From: a virus
Length of the DNA stretch: 32,540 bases
IMG/VR virus record: IMGVR_UViG_3300008108_000557
Span: 1-32,540 of that record
Reading direction: 5' to 3' (one strand)
The notes under the pieces: model-generated
Seen by the model: only the letters and a program-made list of their open reading frames with translations
Told to the model about the DNA's origin: nothing
The model's database searches: none
Shown: positions 1 through 6,827 of the stretch, piece after piece
Numbering within the stretch: the first letter of the stretch is position 1
Layout: every line of letters starts with the position of its first letter
Translations under genes and position numbers: made by a program

Positions 1-773
1 TCACTAAGTTCAATACCCAACCATCTTCGGTCTAATACTTGTGCCGCAACTAAACTAGTACCACTTCCGGAGAACGGGTCTAATACTATATCGTTCTTGT
101 AGGATAATATCTTACTCGCCTTGGTAGGGATGTCCATCGAGAACGTTGCCTTGGTGAGTGATTTAGTATCTGCAAAGTAATTCCACTGACCAAACACAAG
201 TTCCATAAACTCTTTCTTATCGTTTTCTTCATAAACTATTTTTTTCTTTAATGTTCCATCCTCTTGTTCTATTTCGGTTGGAACTCCTTTCCATTGTGGT
301 TCACCTTTAACTTTTTTAATGTGTTGTTTTTTGTAAGCTAATATAACACATTCTTTTGGGTTATAGATATATGGGCTTGATGGGCTCATCCAAGAACCCC
401 AAGCAGTGGTTTTACTTCTATGTGGTGATTGTTCTTCAAGGTCAACAATACCAAAGAAACCAAAACCAATCTCTTTCATGATTTGCCACATTTCAGACAC
501 AAAAAAGATACGTCCACCTTTTTTCTGTCTATTAATCTCATAAGGAATGTTAAGAGCAATTCTACCATCATCCTTTAAAACATTGTACGCTTCTGTTAAC
601 CAATTTTTGGCAAATACTTTATATTCTTCAAATTCAACATCATCCTCATGAACATCATAATCGATACCAACTCCGTAAGGTGGTGATGTTACAATTAAAT
701 CAATACAACCTTCGGGTAATGTTTTCATTACCTCAACGCAGTCTCCGTTTATAATTCTTCCAGTTTCTATCAT
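1..773 (-). CDS. DNA methyltransferase, beta-class N4/N6 type (partial, C-terminus outside window)
   Basis: Reading from ATG at 773 gives about 257 residues with no stop before the window edge. The catalytic motif TSPPYG lies near residues 29-34, and the SAM-binding motif DPFSGSGTS lies close to the truncated end. In this order (catalytic motif first, SAM motif last) they mark the beta class of amino-methyltransferases (N6-adenine or N4-cytosine). The middle (about residues 85-190) would hold the target recognition region and contains basic stretches such as KKQHIKKVKGE. It is the first of three DNA methyltransferases in the window and has no restriction gene beside it within the visible sequence, so it looks like an orphan enzyme for protecting or marking phage DNA. 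The target sequence cannot be read from the protein. The start is supported by the adjoining upstream gene, which ends 1 base away. Confidence 0.9.
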   Translation of the reverse strand, partial: MIETGRIINGDCVEVMKTLPEGCIDLIVTSPPYGVGIDYDVHEDDVEFEEYKVFAKNWLTEAYNVLKDDGRIALNIPYEINRQKKGGRIFFVSEMWQIMKEIGFGFFGIVDLEEQSPHRSKTTAWGSWMSPSSPYIYNPKECVILAYKKQHIKKVKGEPQWKGVPTEIEQEDGTLKKKIVYEENDKKEFMELVFGQWNYFADTKSLTKATFSMDIPTKASKILSYKNDIVLDPFSGSGTSLVAAQVLDRRWLGIELS

Positions 774-774
774 T

Positions 775-921
775 TTAAAATATTATTTTTATTAATTCAT
801 ATATAAATCCCCACGTTAATAGTATTGTACCAATCATAATACATCCAAGTAAAATTCGATAACTTGTTTCAACGTTTTTCCTTGATTTACCTTGGTATTC
901 ATTTGGGTCCCAATCTTCCAT
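775..921 (-). CDS. small membrane protein, 48 aa, unknown
   Basis: ATG at 921, stop at 775. The protein begins MEDWDPNEYQGKSRKN and then has one long hydrophobic helix (about residues 22-48), so a single-span membrane protein with a polar N-terminal tail is expected. It is packed tightly: 2 bases after the upstream gene's stop and 1 base before the methyltransferase start, which supports translation as part of the same operon. No family is recognised. Confidence 0.6.
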   Translation of the reverse strand: MEDWDPNEYQGKSRKNVETSYRILLGCIMIGTILLTWGFIYELIKIIF

Positions 922-923
922 AT

Positions 924-1202
924 CTAAAGTGTTTGTGCGATAATTTGTGCCAATTTATAACCTGTGAACGCACCTATTGCGGCAGACCCCGGTAAAACTA
1001 TAAATTTACCCAACATCGTTTCATACTTCTTTCTATTAACAATATAAGAAATTAATATATAATAGACAATATAGTTAATTAAAACTAAAAAGTCCAGTTC
1101 TTTTGCCGCAAATACAACAATAGAGTTTCCAAGAAACCCCCACATAAAATTAATGAGGGTTTCACGGATTAATTCGTTTGGTGTTGTTATTGCATCCAAC
1201 AC
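924..1202 (-). CDS. small integral membrane protein, about 92 aa, unknown
   Basis: The frame is open from 1316, but its first third overlaps the DUF3310 gene by 101 bases in another frame. The GTG at 1202 (protein starting VLDAITTPNELIRETL) removes the overlap and keeps all hydrophobic segments, so I prefer it; TTG at 1199 is also possible. Three likely membrane spans are seen, roughly residues 15-33, 38-57 and 66-90, with a basic loop NRKKYE between the second and third and a glycine/alanine-rich last span. Size and topology are compatible with a holin, but no lysis gene adjoins it, so function is left open. Confidence 0.6.
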   Translation of the reverse strand: MLDAITTPNELIRETLINFMWGFLGNSIVVFAAKELDFLVLINYIVYYILISYIVNRKKYETMLGKFIVLPGSAAIGAFTGYKLAQIIAQTL

Positions 1203-1215
1203 ACTTATCTCTTTA

Positions 1216-1494
1216 TCAAGACCTGTTTTCTTCAAGGGTTTCGATGTGGTGTTGGAGGTACCAGAGGGCCTTTCTGAGGTCCTCAAGTTCTTTGTCTTTT
1301 CCTTTTTTTCCTGCACGTGATATATATTTTACTGTATTTCCTAAACTAAATCCTAAATCCCAAGCATCAATAACTTTGATTGCTTCGTATGGGTTATCCT
1401 CCCCTCCGTAATGTTTTGGGTGGTTTACTTGTTCTATTTTAATTGGTGGACACTGACAAGGTCCCGTACCACCACATATACATTCTTTATCCAT
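1216..1494 (-). CDS. DUF3310 family phage protein
   Basis: The 92-residue protein carries the DUF3310 signature: NHPKHY at about 24-29, then KYISRAGKKG at about 56-65 and a C-terminal helix with LRKALWYLQHHI. In T7 the protein with this domain (gp1.7) is annotated as a nucleotide kinase acting on nucleotide pools, but most DUF3310 proteins are uncharacterised. The N-terminus has an extra cysteine cluster (CICGGTGPCQC, four Cys) that could bind a metal; this is inference. The ATG at 1494 shares its A with the stop codon of glutamine synthetase (1-base overlap), so the two are translationally coupled. Confidence 0.85.
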   Translation of the reverse strand: MDKECICGGTGPCQCPPIKIEQVNHPKHYGGEDNPYEAIKVIDAWDLGFSLGNTVKYISRAGKKGKDKELEDLRKALWYLQHHIETLEENRS

Positions 1495-2633
1495 TATTCG
1501 GCTTCTTCTTCTCTATATTCACTTAATAACTCATCGTTAGTTATAGTCCCATACTTTCCACTTAGACCTTCTATTTTCACATCTTTATTCATCATATCTC
1601 TCATTTCATATATTTGTTCGGCAGTTTTTAAAGATGTAACAATTTCTTTAATAATTTTATATGGGTCCGCATTTGATCCAGGTCTACGGTCTTCAACATA
1701 ACCTTTCCATTCTTTTGCGGTTTCTTGAGGAACCCTAATTGATGCTCCTCTGTCAGATACCCCCCAACTAAATTTATCAATAGATTGTGTTTCATACTCA
1801 CCTGTAAGTCGTAAATTGTTATTAGAACCATAAGCTTTAATATGGTCTTCATGTCTTGAACCAAAGGAGTTGAATATAGATTCAAAAAATTTGTAACCTC
1901 CTTCATTTCTCATTCTATCATCAGAAAAATTAGTATGTAATCCTGAACCATTCCATTCTCCGTGAGTCAAAGGTTTTGGGTGTATATCAATATGATATCC
2001 ATATTTTTCAGAAATTTTATATAGGAAGTACCTACTCATCCAAAGGTCATCGCCACCTTTTAATTTTCCTTTTGAAAAAACTTGGTATTCCCATTGACCT
2101 AATGCCACTTCAGCATTTGTACCAGTAATGTTAATTCCGTATTCCAAACAAATATCTAAATGTTCCTCAACAAAATCACGACCAACAACATTATGCCCAA
2201 CACCACAATAATATTCGCCCTGACCCTTTAAAATATTTCTTTTGTGTCCTAAAATAGTTCCGTTAATCTCTTCACGAATAAAATATTCTTGTTCAAACCC
2301 AAACCATAAATCTTCTTGTTCTTCATTAAGTTTGGCCCTTTTATTGGTGTCGTGAGGTGTCCCATCAGGATTTAATACCTCACATAAAACATAAACTGTA
2401 CTATTTTTTAAAGGAAAATTATATCTTGTATAAATTCTGACCGGATTTAATAATCTATCAGAATTACCGGTATCTGCTTGATTTGTAGATGACCCATCAA
2501 AATTCCAAACAGGTAATTTACCTACTTGAACCGCATCTTTAATTGATTCGTAGTCTACAATTTTAACTTTACTTCTAAGGTTTGGTTCAGGTTTGTAACC
2601 GTCTATCCAAACATATTCTAATTTAACTTTCAT
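1494..2633 (-). CDS. glnA: glutamine synthetase, type II (GSII)
   Basis: Glutamine synthetase makes glutamine from glutamate, ammonia and ATP in the cytoplasm. The 379-residue protein has type II motifs in order: an N-terminal beta-grasp segment with FDGSST (46-50), the metal-site motif WFGFEQEY (110-117), GTNAEVALGQWE (171-182), the ATP-site loop GSGLHTNFS (229-237), RLTGEYET (275-282) and SDRGASIRVP (293-302). All are close to GSII of eukaryotes and Bacteroidota rather than to the longer dodecameric GSI. Family members are usually about 340-370 residues; this one has about 45 extra, acidic residues at the C-terminus ending EYREEEAE. In RLTGxHET the usual His is Tyr here. It sits in a tight phage operon (4-base overlap with the upstream gene, 1-base with DUF3310). 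It could supply glutamine for phage nucleotide synthesis or for a glutamine-dependent DNA modification; nothing here decides between them. Confidence 0.92.
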   Translation of the reverse strand: MKVKLEYVWIDGYKPEPNLRSKVKIVDYESIKDAVQVGKLPVWNFDGSSTNQADTGNSDRLLNPVRIYTRYNFPLKNSTVYVLCEVLNPDGTPHDTNKRAKLNEEQEDLWFGFEQEYFIREEINGTILGHKRNILKGQGEYYCGVGHNVVGRDFVEEHLDICLEYGINITGTNAEVALGQWEYQVFSKGKLKGGDDLWMSRYFLYKISEKYGYHIDIHPKPLTHGEWNGSGLHTNFSDDRMRNEGGYKFFESIFNSFGSRHEDHIKAYGSNNNLRLTGEYETQSIDKFSWGVSDRGASIRVPQETAKEWKGYVEDRRPGSNADPYKIIKEIVTSLKTAEQIYEMRDMMNKDVKIEGLSGKYGTITNDELLSEYREEEAE

Positions 2634-2812
2634 TTATTTTGATTTATATAATTAATTATTGTTTCTTTAGATTCGCCACTATTATAAAGTCGATATACGG
2701 CACGAGAAAATTCGTCCGTAGTGAAAACAGCGTCGGCATTAAGGTATTCCATTATATGGTGTAAATTTTTTAAAATGTGCTCTTTACTGATAAATCTTTT
2801 ATTGAACCCCAT
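2630..2812 (-). CDS. hypothetical protein, 60 aa
   Basis: A small, mostly helical, soluble-looking protein (MGFNKRFISKEHILKN at the start, ESKETIINYINQNK at the end). Its stop overlaps the start of glutamine synthetase by 4 bases (ATGA), a common coupling arrangement in this window. It overlaps the preceding 45-residue gene by 14 bases. No domain is recognised; the position suggests co-expression with glutamine synthetase. Confidence 0.6.
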   Translation of the reverse strand: MGFNKRFISKEHILKNLHHIMEYLNADAVFTTDEFSRAVYRLYNSGESKETIINYINQNK

Positions 2813-2936
2813 TTCTTTCTTTTTTAACTTCTTTTAAACTGTTGATATATTCTCTAACTTTTTTACCTAATTCCATGTCATTAGGGTATGTTTTTGTTAG
2901 TTCTTTTAATTTTTGGTAAACTTCAACTTCTGTCAT
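2799..2936 (-). CDS. hypothetical protein, 45 aa
   Basis: ATG at 2936 to TAA at 2799 gives MTEVEVYQKLKELTKTYP and a lysine-rich end. It looks like a small helical pair with no membrane segment. It lies at the head of the short cluster leading into glutamine synthetase, 17 bases after the next upstream gene, and overlaps the downstream start by 14 bases. Its reality rests on coding-like composition and operon fit only. Confidence 0.5.
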   Translation of the reverse strand: MTEVEVYQKLKELTKTYPNDMELGKKVREYINSLKEVKKERNGVQ

Positions 2937-2953
2937 ATATAAAATATAAATTA

Positions 2954-3703
2954 TTAATATTTTTTTGTCAAATCTTTATTCTTAATTAATTTAGACTGTA
3001 TCATGTAGTTCATGACTTTTCTTTTTGCGATAGGAAGAAGTGTCTCTTTAAATGGAAATTGGTTGGTGTGATGTACTTTGAATAATATTAAATTTTTGTA
3101 TGTGTCAGGATTTTTAATATTTTTTATTAACGGTCTTTTTATCTCTAAAATTTTTTTTTCAAATTCATCTTCATTACAACTACATATTTTTTTAATTATA
3201 CATTTTGTTTCTATAACTCCTTTTTTGATTGGTTTAATTACGAATTCATAAAGATGATTATCCCCATTATCGGCAATGTAGAATAATCCCTGTTTTGGTT
3301 CTATATTTTTTATATTTTGTATTGGTTCTATAGATATTGAGTCGTTAGCAACATCCCATAAGGCCTTTGCCTGATTAAAAAAATCTTTTATCCTATCATT
3401 AGAAAAAACACAAACTTTATAAATTTCTAATATGTCATCTTTAGTGAATAAAGGTAAGTTATTAGCAATTAAATCAGATATTAATATTTCATCATCCGGA
3501 TCCTTAAGTGTTCTATTTAATGTTAAATATTGACCCTTTTCTGTTATAAGACTAATACTAGCAAGGTGTAATGATATTTGTTGGAAATTGGGGTAAAGCT
3601 TCAAATTTTGAAGTTGTTTATCCATTTTTTGTAAGAAATCTAATAGGACATATTGTTTGTGCTCAAAATCAATAGGTTCCTGAAATACCCAGTTTGTCTC
3701 CAT
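2954..3703 (-). CDS. hypothetical protein, 249 aa
   Basis: Soluble, lysine- and isoleucine-rich protein with no membrane span or signal peptide. About residues 135-180 hold a predicted beta-rich segment (GLFYIADNGDNHLYEFVIKP) followed by KKICSCNEDEFEKK and a helical, basic C-terminus. No catalytic or metal-binding pattern is complete. The upstream gap of 39 bases shows no clear promoter. I do not recognise the family. Confidence 0.75.
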   Translation of the reverse strand: METNWVFQEPIDFEHKQYVLLDFLQKMDKQLQNLKLYPNFQQISLHLASISLITEKGQYLTLNRTLKDPDDEILISDLIANNLPLFTKDDILEIYKVCVFSNDRIKDFFNQAKALWDVANDSISIEPIQNIKNIEPKQGLFYIADNGDNHLYEFVIKPIKKGVIETKCIIKKICSCNEDEFEKKILEIKRPLIKNIKNPDTYKNLILFKVHHTNQFPFKETLLPIAKRKVMNYMIQSKLIKNKDLTKKY

Positions 3704-3742
3704 GTAATTAAAAATAAGAAAATAAGTTGGTCTGTAAATAAA

Positions 3743-4042
3743 TTAATTGTATCTCATTACAATATAGATGTGTCCATTGATATTATATTCTTCTTCACTT
3801 CCATCATAACTTCCAATAATATCACCCCAACTATCATTTCTAATTATATAATCTTTAATAGCTTCAATATCCACAAAATTCAAAATTTCTTCGTTATCGA
3901 AACCTTGGTCTCTTAAAAAACTAACGAAATTATCTTCATTATCGTCAACGTATGAATCTATCACTGATTCAATATCTTCTTCATCATAACCCCCTTCAGG
4001 GTTTTCTTTAATATCTTCTATTATGGTATAGATATCTTCCAT
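3743..4042 (-). CDS. hypothetical acidic protein; probable C-terminal part of a frameshifted gene
   Basis: Calling from the first ATG (4042) gives 99 residues, strongly acidic (DEEDIESVIDSYVDDNED). The same frame stays open and coding-like upstream for about 60 more codons, as far as a TAG at 4229-4231, without an ATG; that stretch reads LRDYISESVYDEPENWGIEK and on through a charged helix. The upstream gene in the next frame ends at 4188 and abuts this open stretch at a run of six T (minus strand, 4221-4226). Removing one base there would join the two into a single protein of about 393 residues. So this may be a real separate gene, but it is more likely the tail of the gene at 4188-4925. Confidence 0.55.
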   Translation of the reverse strand: MEDIYTIIEDIKENPEGGYDEEDIESVIDSYVDDNEDNFVSFLRDQGFDNEEILNFVDIEAIKDYIIRNDSWGDIIGSYDGSEEEYNINGHIYIVMRYN

Positions 4043-4187
4043 TTCAGAGTATAATTCTTTTGTGGTCTCACTATCTAAATCTTCACTTCGTAGTTTTTGA
4101 GATAATTTTTCAATTTTTTGTTTGTATACCGTAATAATTTTTTCTTGGTTGTCAGAAAGTTGTTTTTCTATCCCCCAATTTTCAGGT

Positions 4188-4925
4188 TCATCGTATACTG
4201 ATTCTGAAATATAATCTCTTAAAAAACTCTAAGTTGTCTTCCCAAAGCCAATCACTAAATGCTTCATAACCAAGTTCATCTATTCTTGATTGTATTGCCT
4301 CACTGGCTGCATATTCTATTTTATCTTCATTATAAACAATGTATTCGGATTCGTGTTTGTCATCACCTAACCACGTAAACATTCTACCACCATAGTGATT
4401 ATATTTTTCAGGATAAATAAAATATTTGTCTTCAACTACTTCTTCTTCATTAACGCCATCATCATAGTAACTTATATCACCATTTTCGTCTAAATATTTA
4501 TAAAGAGCTTCAGTTTGATAAGATATTTCTTCCCCATTTTGAATATTCCAAGCATCTTTCTTTCTTAGTTCATCTAAATACTCAATTTTTTGTCTTAGTA
4601 TTTCTCTTTTTTTAATACGATATCTTTCACTAGCATAATCAGAAACACTACGTGCTTTATTATCGTCAAATGCATCTACACTACTATGTTGGATATTTAA
4701 ATTACCTTCGATTTTAGAAATAACGTTAAGGTTTTTTATTTCTTTATTACTAGATAAATCCAAGTTGCCTTTAATTATTATGTCTTTATTTTTATAATAT
4801 CGTTTTAATAATGCAACATCACTGTTGAAGTATACCAAATTTTCTTTGAACTCTTCTGGTGTAAGTATTACAACGTTTTCAGTCTGCTCTTTAATTACCT
4901 TTTTTATTATCTGATTTAATGACAT
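4188..4925 (-). CDS. hypothetical protein with leader-like N-terminus; likely N-terminal part of a frameshifted gene
   Basis: The 245-residue reading begins MSLNQIIKKVIKE, an amphipathic basic leader ending in IxE, similar to leaders on five other proteins here (see findings). Residues about 50-80 resemble short beta repeats (IKGNLDLSSNKEIKNLNV). Residues about 95-140 are helical and charged, and the rest is acidic and aromatic (RMFTWLGDD, FSDWLWEDNLEFFKR). The last nine residues (LYFRISIR) look like out-of-frame read-through past a T6 run at 4221-4226; the neighbouring frame continues the protein to 3743. ATATTTAT lies 5 bases before the start (4931-4938). A virion location is inferred only from the leader. 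Confidence 0.7.
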   Translation of the reverse strand: MSLNQIIKKVIKEQTENVVILTPEEFKENLVYFNSDVALLKRYYKNKDIIIKGNLDLSSNKEIKNLNVISKIEGNLNIQHSSVDAFDDNKARSVSDYASERYRIKKREILRQKIEYLDELRKKDAWNIQNGEEISYQTEALYKYLDENGDISYYDDGVNEEEVVEDKYFIYPEKYNHYGGRMFTWLGDDKHESEYIVYNEDKIEYAASEAIQSRIDELGYEAFSDWLWEDNLEFFKRLYFRISIR

Positions 4926-4930
4926 ATGTT

Positions 4931-4938
4931 ATAAATAT
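4931..4938 (-). promoter_or_regulatory. ATATTTAT upstream motif
   Basis: In the direction of transcription ATATTTAT ends 5 bases before the ATG at 4925. The same octamer has the same 5-6 base spacing before the genes starting at 17403 (minus) and 11469 (plus). It could be a phage promoter element or an AT-rich translation signal; the sequence is very AT-rich, so chance is a serious alternative. Confidence 0.35.
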
Positions 4939-4991
4939 CTAAAAAAAGAATTGATTTATTCGTAACGTCACATAAATTATAATAAAACAAA

Positions 4992-4999
4992 ATATTTAT
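4992..4999 (+). promoter_or_regulatory. ATATTTAT upstream motif, plus-strand copy
   Basis: The octamer lies 31 bases before the first MGCGCK gene within the divergent gap 4926-5030. The rest of this gap is almost pure A and T with no Bacteroidota -7 element, so if the plus-strand genes have a local promoter this motif is the best visible candidate. Confidence 0.3.
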
Positions 5000-5030
5000 A
5001 TAAAAAATAAACTTTATAATAATTTTAATC

Positions 5031-5117
5031 ATGGGATGCGGATGTAAAAAAGCTCAAGAGCAAACACAACAAGAACAAACTCAACAAGACCAGTCAAATG
5101 CGTCACAAAATAAATAA
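5031..5117 (+). CDS. MGCGCK micro-protein 1, 28 aa
   Basis: ATG at 5031, TAA at 5115-5117. The protein is MGCGCK followed by a tail of almost only Gln, Glu, Thr, Asn and Ser (KAQEQTQQEQTQQDQSNAS). The first six residues, and the DNA just before the ATG (AATTTTAATC), recur in the next gene, so the two arose by tandem duplication or share a selected start region. The CxC pair could bind metal or be lipidated or oxidised; nothing proves this. Too short for most gene finders; support comes from the conserved paralogous start. Confidence 0.6.
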   Translation: MGCGCKKAQEQTQQEQTQQDQSNASQNK

Positions 5118-5131
5118 TTAAATTTTTAACC

Positions 5132-5242
5132 ATGGGATGCGGATGTAAAAATAACCAGCAACAGACTCAAACACAAACAAATAATGAGACCATTAAAAAG
5201 GCGGTTACAAAAATAGTAGAAAAATATTATAACAAGAAGTAA
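5132..5242 (+). CDS. MGCGCK micro-protein 2, 36 aa
   Basis: ATG at 5132, TAA at 5240-5242. It starts MGCGCKNNQQQTQTQTNN and, unlike its neighbour, ends in a basic amphipathic helix (TIKKAVTKIVEKYYNKK). The first 20 bases of the two ORFs are identical while the Gln-rich linkers differ, which is what selection on the MGCGCK head would produce. It lies 14 bases after the first copy. Function unknown. Confidence 0.62.
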   Translation: MGCGCKNNQQQTQTQTNNETIKKAVTKIVEKYYNKK

Positions 5243-5251
5243 TTATTTTGT

Positions 5252-5278
5252 TTAAGTGTTTAACTTAATTTTTATTTT
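5252..5278 (+). terminator. possible weak terminator after the MGCGCK pair
   Basis: TTAAGT (5252-5257) and ACTTAA (5263-5268) form a 6-bp AT-rich stem with a GTTTA loop, followed by a T-rich stretch (5269-5278). It lies 9 bases after the second micro-gene. The stem is weak, so partial read-through into the next plus-strand gene is possible. No other structure is seen in the 74-base gap to 5317. Confidence 0.35.
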
Positions 5279-5316
5279 CAATAAGATTAATTAAAATAAA
5301 CACTAACAAAAATAAA

Positions 5317-6198
5317 ATGGGATATATTGAATTCTACAATTTTTTAGATGGTAAAAATCTATGTAACATATTTGCAAACTTAATAGTAAAAAAAATAAAC
5401 GAGGAACTTCCTGATGCTAAAACTGATATTTCAGTTGTTAACGTCAGGAATTTTTTTATTGTAAAAGGCGTAACGACCTATAACGAACCATTAAACTTAG
5501 CGGAACTATTACAATCATTTTTAAAACAATTTGATGGGGAACTTTCAAATAAAGTTAGAGTAATTGATTCTATACTCTATAATAAAGAATTAGACCAAGA
5601 ACCATTAAACTTAAATTTATCATTTGATAAAACAATAGAAAAAATAAATGAATCTTTAAAGGAAGAATTAAACCCATATACAAAAGAAAAGATTTATTTT
5701 AATTTAAAAATACAACAAGAAACTAAACATATATATTACGACTGTCAACCTGAAAAAATTTCAACAGTTATTTCTATATTAGAAAAAAAATTTCCCAACT
5801 ATACCTTAATAAAATCTGATTTTTCTCAGGAGATATATGTTTCTGAAAAGATTTATGGTTTATCAAATGAGATGAGACTATACTATTTTCTATTACGGTC
5901 AATAAAAAATCACGTATTTAAACTTGGTTTAGGTAAAAGAATGACTATCTCTCTTTATTCTGACGTTAATATAAATAAAATGGATAATTTAAATGTTATC
6001 TTAAAATTAACTAATGATGACTACATAGTAAAAACGGATTGGTTGGAGTCTTTAATTTTAGATGTTTTCCCATTTGAATTTAAAAAATTAAAGGATATTT
6101 TCAAAGATAATTATTGTTTAGAAAATGAAATCTTGGGCGTCGAGACTAATTACTCGTTTAATAAACTAACTTATATCAATGATTTTGTATTAGTCTAA
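5317..6198 (+). CDS. hypothetical protein, 293 aa
   Basis: Plus-strand gene of the small plus island 5.0-6.2 kb. It is soluble with alternating helices and strands (RNFFIVKGVTTYNEPLNL at about 44-61 and a similar alternating pattern near KRMTISLYSD). No membrane span, cysteine cluster or catalytic motif stands out. It ends 9 bases inside the convergent glutaredoxin-like gene. I cannot assign a family. Confidence 0.75.
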   Translation: MGYIEFYNFLDGKNLCNIFANLIVKKINEELPDAKTDISVVNVRNFFIVKGVTTYNEPLNLAELLQSFLKQFDGELSNKVRVIDSILYNKELDQEPLNLNLSFDKTIEKINESLKEELNPYTKEKIYFNLKIQQETKHIYYDCQPEKISTVISILEKKFPNYTLIKSDFSQEIYVSEKIYGLSNEMRLYYFLLRSIKNHVFKLGLGKRMTISLYSDVNINKMDNLNVILKLTNDDYIVKTDWLESLILDVFPFEFKKLKDIFKDNYCLENEILGVETNYSFNKLTYINDFVLV

Positions 6199-6477
6199 AA
6201 GATAGTTTTTAACTAAATCTACGCCCTCGAATATATCTTGAAAATCTCTATCGGGGGCCAGTAGTTGTACGTCATGAGCATTATCATCACCATCCAAAGT
6301 CAATAACATTAAAGCGGGTACATACTCATTTTCAACAACCTTTACAAATTCATCATATTCTTCTTCATATTCTTGAATATCTCTTTCTATGAATGTTATT
6401 TTATTTTTTCTAAGCTCCTCTTTAATGTGTCCACAGTGTGGGCAACCTTTCATTGTGTAAACTACTGCAATTTTCAT
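6190..6477 (-). CDS. glutaredoxin/thioredoxin-fold protein
   Basis: The 95-residue protein starts MKIAVVYTMKGCPHCGHIKE: a beta strand followed by the redox motif CPHC (Cys12, Cys15). The cis-proline typical of the fold is at VPAL (Pro54). Such proteins use the dithiol to reduce disulfides; phage glutaredoxins often serve ribonucleotide reductase, but no reductase gene lies in this window. The segment after residue 33 is unusually acidic (EYEEEYDEF). The start overlaps the preceding gene's stop by 4 bases. The convergent end overlaps the plus-strand gene by 9 bases. Confidence 0.85.
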   Translation of the reverse strand: MKIAVVYTMKGCPHCGHIKEELRKNKITFIERDIQEYEEEYDEFVKVVENEYVPALMLLTLDGDDNAHDVQLLAPDRDFQDIFEGVDLVKNYLLD

Positions 6478-6818
6478 ATTTTATCTATTGTAAAAAATTT
6501 AGTTAATCCTGTTAATAATAAACTTATATTATTCAAATCAGATGTTAAAATAAATAGTTTATATGTTGATTCATTTTCTAGTTTTTGAAAATATATTAAA
6601 ACGGGATTGGGTCCCCAACCAACACAACCTTCAATATAATTAAATACTCCCCCATCATAAATTGTTGATGTCCAAATAAGTTTATTCTTATTAATTAATA
6701 TATCTAGCCCATTTTTTGTAATATTTCTAGTCCTAATAATGTTAGGATAAATAGGAATCTCATATTTGTTTTTGAACAAATCAAAAACATGTTCAGGTAT
6801 TTGTTGTTTTTTTTCCAT
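6474..6818 (-). CDS. hypothetical protein, 114 aa
   Basis: A small soluble protein, MEKKQQIPEHVFDLFKNK at the start, with a central strand-rich region (IWTSTIYDGGVFNYIEGCVGWG) and a hydrophobic, leucine-rich end. It is coupled to the glutaredoxin-like gene by a 4-base overlap and lies 9 bases after the PcfJ-like gene. No family is recognised. Confidence 0.65.
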   Translation of the reverse strand: MEKKQQIPEHVFDLFKNKYEIPIYPNIIRTRNITKNGLDILINKNKLIWTSTIYDGGVFNYIEGCVGWGPNPVLIYFQKLENESTYKLFILTSDLNNISLLLTGLTKFFTIDKI

Positions 6819-6827
6819 ATTAAATAA

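Noticed and set aside
1178-1411. Plus-strand ORF across the DUF3310 gene
   Set aside because: Antisense shadow of a well-supported gene; low-quality serine/phenylalanine-rich composition.
1628-1906. Minus-strand ORF inside glutamine synthetase
   Set aside because: Out-of-frame shadow of a gene whose motifs are intact.
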